The notes beneath the pieces are model-generated. The model was not told where the DNA came from. It searched no databases and saw only the letters and a list, made by a program, of their open reading frames with translations. Position numbers and translations under genes: made by a program. From Apostichopus japonicus (lineage: Eukaryota; Echinodermata; Holothuroidea; Aspidochirotida; Stichopodidae), in the NCBI RefSeq assembly GCF_037975245.1, contig NC_092562.1, forward strand, positions 12,996,001 through 13,060,000: a stretch of 64,000 nucleotides of DNA. The letters run 5' to 3'. How positions within the stretch are numbered: position 1 is the stretch's first letter; each line of letters starts with the position of its first letter. Of this stretch, positions 1-11,818 are shown one piece after another.

Positions 1-777
1 TGCGTTTGCTGGTACGAAATTGGCGTTCTGACAGAATTTAAGCTGATTTTCACTGACCTACAGATTTCATCTCGTTTAGATAAAGGAATGAAAAGATGAA
101 ATCAATATCCCGCCCAAAATTTCATTTGAGTATTAGATATGTTCGTTAATATATACAGATATATATATACATATAGTGCCGTGAGGCTCATTTATTCTGG
201 AAGGTCAAATATACAGTAGTGTGGTCATAAATTGGCAATATTGTCTCAGATATATACTAGATATTATCAGAACTAGCTTTATAGGAGACAAAACCCTGAC
301 CATAATCTTGGCTTCTTCAGCTTATCTATATGATATACTTGTTTGTGAAGAAGGGCTACACAGAAAAGCTTAGGAGAGTTTTGCTCTGTTTGAGAAATAT
401 TATACTTTGAAACCTGTTGTATGTATCTGAGAGCTCTTAATTTTGTAAAATTGTGTCATCAACTTGGCAAAGTGCCCCTGGGATTTGAAGTCATTTTAAT
501 AGTTTTTTCTTTGCTTGTCAAATTTTCCAAGTAGAAAGTTTTAACTGGGCTAATTGACACTGAAAACGATACCCTCATTAGGCAGTGTGTGTTAAGAGAG
601 CTTCAGTATATATATATATTTTGTATAGGGAATTTGCTAAAACCCATCTGTGTCCCAGGAAAGAAACATTGTAATAAATAGAGATGAACAACATGTCAAG
701 TTGAGACGTGGCTAGATGATGTCATACTTAGACTGGACCAAGTCTTCAGAGTCGTGCGTGATGATAACGGACATTAA
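1..777. other. Upstream flank, no feature recognised
   Basis: AT-rich sequence with short TATA microsatellites near 150-175 and 606-620. No open frame with conserved character or splice-site pattern was seen. Confidence 0.4.
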
Positions 778-1347
778 AGGATTGGTTCAGGTGTCTGACA
801 TGTCTATCTTGTATGAAAGAGCTTAAAAAGAAAAACAGAATAGTGAAGAAACTACCATGATAGCATTCTCTGTTAAGGAAATATGACATTTTGAAGATTT
901 CACAATTTCTTTGCAAATGACTGGTGTAGAAAGACTAACTGTGAGGGTGTGATGTCACATCCTCACTTCCTTAACATGTGTCAATATATTTCATTAAAAA
1001 ATAATAACATTTTTTTCACAAATCTAAAAAAATTTAATGAAACATTCTTCAGATGTTAAATCTCAAATACTTCCCTTGACACATATGAGATCTCCTGACG
1101 TATCTTTTTGTTGTAGGTCATAAAATCTTACACAATATTTTAATAAAATAACAAAAACTTTTCAGGACTGTGAGGATATGATGTCACAGCTAGTCTGATT
1201 TCAGCAGTTTCTACACAATCAGATAGAACTTTAAACTTGAATATCTCCTAAACGGAAAAAGATATTTGAATAATTTCTTCACTGTTGGGTTTCTTTTATT
1301 GTCCTCTTTCATATAAGATAAACATTTGTGACACCTGAACTATTCCT
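778..1347. mobile_element. Long palindromic MITE flanked by TTAA
   Basis: The ends are inverted copies of each other: AGGATTGGTTCAGGTGT at 778, and the reverse complement of AGGAATAGTTCAGGTGT ending at 1347. TTAA lies immediately outside on both sides (774-777 and 1348-1351). Similarity of the two arms continues inward in patches (GTGAAGAAA, GGTGTAGAAA, GACTA.CTGTGA) to about 960 and 1165, so the arms are about 180 bp. There is no coding capacity. TTAA target sites and palindromic form suggest a piggyBac-mobilised or related non-autonomous element. Confidence 0.65.
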
Positions 1348-1351
1348 TTAA

Positions 1352-1899
1352 ATCTGCAATATCTCTCAAATGGAATCAGATTTTTCTCAGATCTAATTTA
1401 TCTCTAGATCTAATAGATCAATGATGAATGTTGAGGTTTGTGTCTCCTTTTGTAATACATTAATAGCCAAAAGGTTGAGTAGTTTATATGCAAGTTGAAT
1501 CATATCAAACAATAAATAACAATCTTCCAATGGCCTGTTAAGTGTGATCCTTGAGGTATTCCAATATACTGTATGCATTGTTAATCACCATGACACATTC
1601 ACTGGATATGTTTATCTTACAGTTGGGCTGGCACTTTATTGGTACATGATATGTACTTAGTTTATTCCTCAATTACCTGTTTTCAGTGAAAATACTAGTA
1701 AGTACTGCATTCTGCACTGCGCTTGCATTCTGCATTAAATATTCTAGCTATGATAGTGCATTGTAGCTACAATGCACCATGTTGTAGCTACTGTACAGTA
1801 CAGTAGCTTTGGAAGGACGAGGAAGTTTGAGCATATGACCCGGAAGTGGGTCATAGTAGGTCACAAGTGTTGCCCATGAAGTCTGTACTTTAAGGTCTG
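1352..1899. other. Spacer before the minisatellite
   Basis: Unassigned AT-rich DNA. Its 3' part (about 1740-1900) is enriched in TGTAC/GTACAG words that grade into the minisatellite. Confidence 0.35.
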
Positions 1900-3765
1900 T
1901 ACATTCGATGCTAGGTGTACAGTACACCGCTATACGTACAAAGCTATGGTACTGCTGTACATGTACAGGTCTGTACGTACGATGCTAGAGTACTGCTGTA
2001 CATGTACAGGTCTGTACGTACTATGTTAGGGTACTGCTGTACATGTACAGGTCTGTACGTACTATGTTAGGGTACTGATGTACATTTGTACAGGTCTGTA
2101 CGATGCTAGAGTACTGCTGTACATGTACAGGTCTGTACGTACTATGTTAGGGTACTGCTGTACATGTACAGGTCTGTACGTACTATGTTAGGGTACTGCT
2201 GTACATTTGTACAGGTCTGTACTATGTTAGGGTACTGCTGTACATGTACAGGTCTGTACGTACTATGTTAGGGTACTGCTGTACATGTACAGGTCTGTAC
2301 GTACTATGTTAGGGTACTGCTGTACATGTGCAGGTCTGTACGTACTATGTTAGGGTACTGCTGTACATGTGCAGGTCTGTACGTACTATGTTAGGGTACT
2401 GCTGTACATGTACAGGTCTGTACGTACTATGTTAGGGTACTGCTGTACATGTGCAGGTCTGTACGTACTATGTTAGGGTACTGCTGTACATGTACAGGTC
2501 TGTACGTACTATGTTAGGGTACTGCTGTACAAGTACAGGTCTGTACGTACGATGCTATAGTACTGCTGTACAAGTACAGGTCTGTACATACTATGTTAGG
2601 GTACTGCTGTACATTCATACAGGTCTGTACATACTACTGTATGTTAGGGTACTGCTGTACATGTACAGGTCTGTACTATGTTAGGGTACTGCTGTACATG
2701 TACAGGTCTGTACGTACTATGTTAGGGTACTGCTGTACATTTTTACAGGTCTGTACTATGTTAGGGTACTGCTGTACATGTACAGGTCTGTACGTACTAT
2801 GTTAGAGTACTGATGTACATGTACAGGTCTGTACGTACTATGTTAGGGTACTGCTGTACATTTTTACAGGTCTGTACTATGTTAGGGTACTGCTGTACAT
2901 GTACAGGTCTGTACGTACTATGTTAGGGTGCTGCTGTACATGTACAGGTCTGTACGTACTATGTTAGGGTACTGCTGTACATGTACAGGTCTGTACGTAC
3001 GATGCTATAGTACTGCTGTACAAGTACAGGTCTGTACATACTATGTTAGGGTACTGCTGTACATTCATACAGGTCTGTACATACTACTGTATGTTAGGGT
3101 ACTGCTGTACATGTACAGGTCTGTACTATGTTAGGGTACTGCTGTACATGTACAGGTCTGTACGTACTATGTTAGGGTACTGCTGTACATTTTTACAGGT
3201 CTGTACTATGTTAGGGTACTGCTGTACATGTACAGGTCTGTACGTACTATGTTAGAGTACTGATGTACATGTACAGGTCTGTACGTACTATGTTAGGGTA
3301 CTGCTGTACATTTTTACAGGTCTGTACTATGTTAGGGTACTGCTGTACATGTACAGGTCTGTACGTACTATGTTAGGGTGCTGCTGTACATGTACAGGTC
3401 TGTACGTACTATGTTAGGGTACTGATGTACATGTGCAGGTCTGTACGTACTATGTTAGGGTGCTGCTGTACATGTACAGGTCTGTACTATGTTAGGGTAC
3501 TGCTGTACATGTACAGGTCTGTACGTACTATGTTAGGGTGCTGCTGTACATGTACAGGTCTGTACGTACTATGTTAGGGTACTGATGTACATGTACAGGT
3601 CTGTTCATACAATGCTAGAGTACTATGTTAGGGTACTGCTGTACATTTGTACAGGTCTGTACTATGTTACGGTACTGATGTACATGTACAGGTCTGTACG
3701 TACGATGCTACGGTACTACGGCGCATGTACAGGTCTGTTCGTACGATGCTAGAGTACTGCTGTAT
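1900..3765. repeat. GTAC-dense 41-bp minisatellite, about 45 units
   Basis: Direct tandem repeat with a basic unit of about 41 bp, reading GTACTGCTGTACATGTACAG then GTCTGTACGTACTATGTTAG plus G. Shorter variants of about 34-37 bp are interspersed (for example units with TACATTTTTACAG). Each full unit has two perfect palindromes, TGTACATGTACA and GTACGTAC. Open frames across the array are by-products of a unit without stops in some frames. The array ends about 550 bp upstream of TESK exon 1. Confidence 0.95.
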
Positions 3766-4313
3766 GCTGTTAGTTTGGCTATTTAAGAAACAAAGATCTT
3801 TGCAGTATTTATAAAATCTGTAACTATATACGAAAAAATGCTAGTCAACCTGAGTTGTGTACAGTACAGGATATCCACACATGTACACTAAACATTGAGT
3901 TGCCACATAAATGTTGATTTCATGTTTACAGTATGTTCCTACAAAGGCATTTTAAAAAATAACAAGGTAAAAAGGAGGAAAAAAAAGGACCGTCTGCAAA
4001 AGTTCAAAGTATTGAGTAATGTTGCAATGTATGCACGACAAAGCAGTGATAGATAGTCTCAATCCTTGGAGATACTATATAATATACAAATTATATGCAG
4101 TTCTATTAAACAGGAAATTATAATACTCCTTTGGGTTTTAATATATATTGGTGTCTAATTGGGTGAGTGTTTGGGATGTTTCCTGCTTGCCAAATATCTT
4201 TTGGCCTGACCTCAACCAGCAGTTGTTATTTCCTCATTTCACGGAAACTATCTAAAGATTGGTTTTAAGTTACGCAGACATTTGTAACTTTGTTTGATTG
4301 TTTTGCACTACAG
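3766..4313. other. Flank or intron upstream of TESK exon 1
   Basis: AT-rich sequence ending in a pyrimidine-rich run and CAG (4311-4313) that looks like a splice acceptor. This suggests it is the end of an intron whose 5' non-coding exon I could not place. No TATA box or CpG-rich promoter is evident. Confidence 0.4.
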
Positions 4314-4779
4314 ATTGCGGAACCCAATGGCGAGCCTAGTTGGAAGGCAAGGTGGTACACCCTCCTTAACATTTTAAGCGTCGTCCGGGAGATTGATGAA
4401 TGCCATGAAATCCTGCCATGCTACCAAGTCGGCGGCGTCTAAATACCGCGACGAGAATGGTAACGTCAACCTGAACGAGCGAGCTGCCGGAGCTTTGTCG
4501 CCGCCGCGGGTGACAAACGGCGAGCGTCATCCTTCCCAGGAGAGTTGCGTCTCTTCCAGCCAATGCTACAGCTTGGAAGATGCCAAAGGTCGTAATTTAG
4601 GCCGGATGCGAGAGGCGGCCAGGAACAACGCAGAGGATGGTTCAGGAGACAGGAGAAATTTACAGAGGAAGCGTTCGAGTTCTTGCATCGCCCTGAAGAA
4701 TGCTTTCTCGGCTCTCTACAATGCAGAGGATTTCTGGAGGGAGAGGATTGCTTCCGGCTTCTTCTCCGTCGTGTACAAG
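4314..4779 (+). CDS. TESK: TESK exon 1 (5'UTR end, N-terminus, glycine loop)
   Basis: An acceptor-like CAG after a pyrimidine-rich stretch at 4311-4313 suggests that a non-coding exon lies further upstream. An in-frame TAA at 4375-4377 closes the frame above the start. I chose ATG 4396 as the first in-frame ATG. ATG 4405 has a better context (G at -3) and could be used instead. The N-terminal 110 residues are hydrophilic and Ser/Arg-rich (RKRSSSC near residues 91-97), followed by the start of the kinase N-lobe and the glycine loop. The donor is AAG|GTATGG at 4779/4780, phase 0. Confidence 0.85.
4327..4377 (+). promoter_or_regulatory. Possible upstream ORF in the TESK leader
   Basis: ATG 4327 opens a 16-codon ORF (starting MASLVGRQGG) that ends at TAA 4375-4377, 18 bases before the chosen TESK start. 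If the exon starts at the acceptor at 4313, this ORF is in the mature mRNA and could reduce initiation at the main start. Its ATG context is mediocre (C at -3, G at +4). Whether it is translated is inference. Confidence 0.35.
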
Positions 4780-7700
4780 GTATGGTACAGTACTTAGCTG
4801 TAGTTTGGAGGGAATTAATTGTCCATGTACCTGACAGTGAGCTATACTGTATATATGCACAGTAATTGGGTTTACGTTATAATGTGTAGAACTACTCTCA
4901 AACATAAATTTGTACATTGAGGGTCATAGTTAGATGTGGACATCATTACATAGTTTGTACAGTGATGTACATAATACTACAGGTACTGTACATTTAGCAT
5001 GTATACATGTGTACAGTACAAGTAGTATTTCCTTTGGTATGAGTATGAGTACAAGACTCTACAAGCACTAGTTATTATAGAGTAACATGTAAGATTGCAT
5101 AGTTTATAGATTTTCAAAATCCCTCGAGTACCTGCTCGCAGTGGCGGAGCTAAGGGTATTGGTCAGGAGGGGCGAGAATGCTCTGTAGGGGCGCTTTCGA
5201 CACTATCTAAGCGGAGCGCCACCACAGGTTGGCACGGAGCGTACAGGAATTTTTTGAGTATTAAAGATACTCCCTGGATCGCTGTAAATGACCCTTTCCC
5301 GGCATTGCTAATTTGCAGATAAACAAAGAATAAATAGGTGTCACCGCCAACAAAATTTGACAAATGTCAAAAGGTAGATGAGAGCGCAATAAAAAGTCAA
5401 TAATAGTGAATAAGTTAAAGGTGGTAAAAAGCTGGAAAGGGCTCCAGCAGTCCATTTGAGTCTTTCAGGGGGGGGGGGCATCCGCCCCCCTTGACTGTAT
5501 GGACGCTCCGCCACTGCCTGCTCGAGTACAATTTTATGAGGGCGGCGAATATAAAGAGTACATGCAACTACTGTATGCTAGAAGTACAAGTCTGAATACG
5601 GACTTAGTAGTACAAGTTGGGACTACTGTACCGCATACATTTTTCGCTATTTGAATATCAGATGCAAGTTTGATAACACTTCATGTTGGCCGATGTAGAG
5701 AATTGATATCCTATTCTTCCATTTGCAAAATCTTGCAGCAAAGATGAAGTGGTTGAACATACTTTAGTTCGAAAATGTTCGATATAATAGTCTGTGCTAA
5801 ATTATATGTAATGATCGCTCTACATGAGAAGCATTAAAATATAAATTATAATCCATATATGAGACACTACAAAAAGACAGGCAAGAAAGATAATGTGCAG
5901 TATTGCTCTGTTGCTATGGGAATACAATTTTGCAAGACAAGATAAATTTGATGAATTGAGATTGCTTTTGATAGTATCAGTGGCACACAGTCGACCAGAG
6001 AAATCAAATTTGGATAATGTATTACGTATTATATTCCCTAATGTTTCTTTCTTAGAAAGCCCTATTGCAACATTATTTTAACTGTTTACTGCAAAATTTG
6101 TGGCCAACCGTCACTCCTTTTGGTCCGTCGGTTAATCACTCACATCTATAGTTGCAAATATTTGTTTCCACAGAGTGGGTAATGTTTTACAGAGAGTAGA
6201 TAGATGATACATTGGAAGACTGTTTGTTTTCTGGGCTCATGTACTTCACCAGGATCCCACATCCTGGTTCCCTATGTACATCCTGGTTCCCATTTTAATG
6301 ATTGATAAACGTCACATTATACAATTCATGTATCTTCCCTGACATATTTATTCAATTTCAATAGTGATTAATGGGTGACAGTACTTGACCCTCAAGTGCA
6401 TGATATTTGTGGATTATTCATTGACAGGGTTTTTCTTGGCCATTGTCATATATAGAACAATCTTAAGGTTGGAGACGACCTGTGCAAGACTATATTTAAG
6501 TGACAATTTTGTCGTTCTGCTTGCTTTCGATACTTTCGATATATATCATATTTGAAAGTCTCTTTATTTTATTATTTATAGAGGTTGTAAGCTGCATCAC
6601 ATGTTGCTTTTTAAGTGTTGACAAAACAGGTACAGAATGGTTAGGAGATAAAAGTCTACAGAGATCAAGGGGGGGGTGGTGGTGAGGGGGGAGGGGGAGA
6701 AGGGGTTGTGCATTGGTCAGAATTGACTGTTTAAGGTCCTTGCTGGAAAATTAAGGCTAGTGCTGTCACTGTGACCTATAAGTTATAAATCGATTGTAAA
6801 TTAACCTGCAAGTATGTCAGTGAGTACCTTCCATAGTACCATGTTTAAATATTATTAACATTCCTGCGACAAGGACTGCGAAAGAACTCCAGGTCGTTCT
6901 GAGTGCAAAACAGGAACGCTTCTTGAAAGTCGGACCTGTTAGTCATCAGCGCTTGTGAGGCTGTGAGTTGCGATGGAGATACTTTGCTCATATATACTTT
7001 ACCTACAGTACAGTATGTACAGTACTGCATGGTGTCTACCATCCAGAGACTTGCAAAGGTCATCATGGGCTTCATAGCCCAGATTCTGTGACAGTGACTT
7101 CAGTGACATTACCCCTACTGTACCTCCAGCAAAGAAAGTTTGTTAACAAGAGACGAATAGTACCAAGATAGGGATCTGCTGAACTGGAGGGCTTGTATTC
7201 CCGAGGCAACACAGATTCTATTACCTTGTAGCAACATATCTGCTATTGGCTTTGTCAAACTTTGTCCATACTTTTTTCAGGTCAGTCTTTGAACTGTTTT
7301 ATTTCTGTGTAATGATATGACCCAAGTAAATGGTAGTTTTCTATTTTTGGATTTTGCACCATACACCCTCCCCCCCTTCCAAAGCCCACCCTGCCATCAC
7401 CTCCCAAACACTGTCATGACAAATTAATAGAGTAGGTTGATAGTCTGGCAGTTAAAAAATACTTTCAAAGATGTTATCAGTTTTTGGGGTGGGGGAGGGT
7501 GGGGGAGGGTGGGGGGGCTGGGGTAATCTGAAGATTTCAGTCGTACAGGATACTGTATGAGCTATCAGGATGGAACAAGAAAAACTTCTTTGGCAGTAAA
7601 TGGATTACTTGACAGTACAAAAACAAGATTATTATGATGACCGAACGTTTGGATGAATCTCTGATTGAGACAATATCATTATAAGGAAATGGATGAAAGG

Positions 7701-10700
7701 AGGATGTATTCTTCTTTAAAGTGGTACTATCATCCTTTGTAATGGCACAGACAAAAACAAATAGTTTGACTTAAAGTCCCAGTGATGCAGTAAGCCGTTT
7801 TGTTACATAAAGGCAAACAGTGTCAATAATGATGTTAACACCTTTGAACCCTCACACTTTAACAGCCAAGATGAAAGATTACAGATATGGAAAGTACCCT
7901 GAAAACTGTAGTTGTGTAGATTTGGAAGGGAGAGAAATTAGATATTGTCCTGTCTGTGAGATGTAATATAGTGGGGCGGGGGGGGGGATTGGGATTGTGG
8001 GAGAGGGATGGGATAGTGCTAAAAATGTTACCAACTTCCATGGACTTGGTAGATTGGAGTTCTGAAGGAGTTGGGGGTAAGAGGATCGAAATAAATACTA
8101 GACGTAAATTATAGAAAAAGGCATGCACTTAAATACTTAAAACAAAACAAAATCAGTTGAACATACTGTAAGTAGGTGGCAGACCTGTGTAAAAATCCTA
8201 CTTGGAGAGAGAATCAGCCTTCACAATTCCCCAAATTTGTCAAGCTGCGACGTCTGTGTTTTTGTCAAAAGAGAATCGATTCGGCCGGCAGTCTGATCCA
8301 TTGTCCAAGCTTGTACGCACAGTTTGCTGACACTGCCATTTCAAGTATTGTGCTGGTTGGTATTGTGGGCCTGTGCACAAAGGTTCATTCTGGTAACATT
8401 GGACACCTTGCAACTATCTCTCCACCTCCAACCTAATCCTTTCTCTCTATCCACATTCAAAACACAAAAAAACGAGCAAAACCGAACAGAAAAGTTCAGA
8501 AATCAACCATTTTGAATTTGAGCTGGATGATTTCCTTGAACTGGAAAAGTAGCCAAATATCCGATCTTTGTTGTGTATACAGTATTCATGTAGGCCTACT
8601 GTACATGTTGCAAGTAGACAGAGATGTAATAACTGTCGATAATCTCATATATGTTGCTTGCTTTGTTTGGTCATGATCTGAAAAGACCTGACAAGTGGAT
8701 AAGAATGTCTGTAGAGACTATGAATTTCTAGAAAGGACATTTTCTTTTTGTCTAAATTAAAACAAAAGGACAATATTCTTTGAACTGGTGCATATTAGTG
8801 ACGTCGCTAAGACACAACCTCGTAAAGTGGTTCCGGTGCAACATGCGGCGGTATTAAACCGCTCTAATTTTGTCACGAATCAAAGTCTGACTTTGTTTCG
8901 GGTACAAAAAGGTGGACGCCAAGCTAATTAACCTGACATCAGGTGTTAGCTCACCCACGATAGTAAACCATATTTTTTAAAAAGAGCTTAAAATTAATAA
9001 TTATTATTTACGGAGTCGGCTCGTCCTCGAGCTGTGGAGAGAACCTGTTTATATATTCACCTACTGCACATTGGAAGTTAAAACCCCTGGAGTGGTTTGT
9101 AGGGTCTTGGATTGAACTTTTGAGAGAGAGTTTTTCCAAGGTTAAAATAGTTGATAGTAATCTCTGTCACTAGCCAAAAGTCCTGAACAGATGGCAAAGA
9201 GGAAATAACCTCTTAGATGATGTATTAGACAATTCACTATAGGATATATAAACACTTACAAGGTCATGTGTACCTTCAGTAGAGTGAACTTTCTAAGTTC
9301 ATAGGTAGATCTGTCCCAAAGTTGAGCGATTGCCAAATGTTTCCCCCCCACCCCACCCCCCTCCCCCCCAAAAAATAATACCTTCCGTTAGGTTCTGGAG
9401 GTCCAAATTATTCCCAGGTTATCAGATTCATGGATTAAGTTGGACAAGTTTGGGTCAAACATTTTATGATGGTGACCATAACATGGGTGCTGGAGTAAGG
9501 TGCTAGTGTGAAGGTGAGTAGCCAGTATTTGACTTTAAAGGAAATTTGGGGATGGGGGTGGGAGTGGGGATTAGGGTGGGGGGTGGGAGATTCTGATGAC
9601 CTTTAGATAAACCTGTAAATAACAGTGTTTTATATGCATTTCATTGCCACCTTCATAGTAATTTTCTTCATTGCGAGTTTTTAACATTTCCTGGATGGTG
9701 GAAACCTCCGAGAAAATTCTTGTGGAAAGTGTTTATACTTTGATATGACTTTGAGCCAATACCAATGGTCTTTAAAGGCTAATTCAGCATGGTATATATG
9801 TATCATAAGTACTGTATTTATCAGTGTTTGCACGGGTTATCCGGGTACCCGGGTACCCGCCCGACGTGAAACTACCCGGTTCCTAATTTATTACCCGAAT
9901 CCTAAGCAAAGTGTGATTTAAGAAAAAAATTGGCCAAACCGACGGTTAGGCAGATTTCCCATTGACTTAGTGTGGTGTTAGGCTACAATGTGGTCGAAGA
10001 TAACAGCAATAACGAAAGGGCCCGCTCGACGCGTTACTACCCGGTTCCTAATTTATTACCGAATCATACGCAAAGTGTGATTGTTTAAAAAAAAATTGCA
10101 AAACGATGGTTAGGCTGATTTCCCATTGACTTAGTGTGTTGTTAGGCTACCATGTGTTCAAGGATAACGGCAATAACGTAAGCTTTCCATAGATATCTTA
10201 TAACTGCGTCACAATTTCAGCTAATGAACAGATGACTAGGCTAGACTACCCCTATTGACTTAGTGTGGTGTTAGGCAACCATGTGGTCGAACGTAACAGA
10301 AATAACGAAAGTATTCCGTGGATGTCTTGTAACTGCGTCACAACTCCAGCAAATAAACAGATGGTTAGGCTTAGCTAGATTTCTCATTGACATAGTGTGG
10401 TGTTAGGCTACCATGTGGAAGAAATTATTATTTATTCATTCGTTTATTTCAAAGAAGGAAAGGCTGACAAGGAATTTTATGCGATGTTTATGGATTATAG
10501 ACGGGATAACTAAAAAATAGTAATCGCAAGTGGCTTTTTACTAACCGTTTATTCCATATGCGATCAAATTGCGCCAATCGCGCAATCTCGCGGCTAATGC
10601 GAACCCTGGGCCTGCATAATAGATAGAAGTAGTATTAAAAACTGCTTAAGAGCTAAATTGGATATTTATATGGTTTGATCCAATAGACGTGCACGAGCTA

Positions 10701-11787
10701 GCATAAGCAGCGGCGGCAGTGCGATCTTTGTAGTAATGCTAATTATAATTAAATAATTTATTAACAAGTTAATGAAAGAAACAGAAGCAAATAAAAATTA
10801 TTGAGGGAGGGGTTTTATGCCTTATCTTACACCTACGTATTTGAACATGAAAACATTGTCAGTAGAGATCATAATGCATTTATTACTGCATCCAATATGT
10901 AATTTCTTGAAAATCGTGATACACGAGCGTTAACAATTTTTTTCCGGGTACCCGGATACCCGACGGGTAACGGCCCTCGGGTACCCGGTTCCCGATTTTT
11001 GGACCCGTGTAAACACTAGTATTTATTAACCTTGTTAAAATGAGAGGCACAAATGTATAGACCAGCAACATACATTTCAAACAACTACTGCCAGTAGTCA
11101 TTAAACACTTTAACGAACCACAATTTAATATGGCTTGTGCTGTAAACAACTAACAGTAACACAATACGGCGATATCCTAAGTTAAAGGCCATACTACCAG
11201 TACTACTAGTAGGCTTGTATCACACAAACAATTAGCGAGAAAAAATGGCGAGTAAATTTAACGTTTCGGCGAGTAGAATTTTAGACTCCGTCGCCGGTTG
11301 GCGAGTAGTTAAGGAAAAATTTGTCGAGGCCTGACTACTGGTATAATTTATGTGCATCCTTCTTTGGTTAATGAGGCTCCCTGAACATGAAATCTCACAT
11401 TCATACAGTAATCTGCTGTCTGCACTGTTTTTATAGTACATATTAGCCAAACCTGTAGGCAAACAACCAATGTCTGGAAGCATGGCATAATGATGGCCTC
11501 CTCTCTAAGGTAACCGGTGCTGTGGCCGAGTGGATAAAGGCGGTGGCATTTGAAGCAATGAGGCTTAGCAATCGGGAGGTTCGGGGTTCGATTCCCGGCC
11601 GGGTCATAGTAAGGTGGGTTTTTCATCCAAGAGCAATCTACGGATTTTCCCATCTGATATGATTTTCTAAATTGAAAAGATTCCAAATTTGAGTTAAAAT
11701 GTTGAATTGGAAGCCACCAGACGTGTACAGTAAGTTGTAATCCATAAGCCCTTGCGAGTTTCTCCCACATTTGTGGTCGCAAGCGTC

Positions 11788-11818
<31 letters not shown>

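Noticed and set aside
2451-3255. Tyr/Leu/Val-rich frames on the + strand
   Set aside because: Periodic shadows of the GTAC minisatellite.
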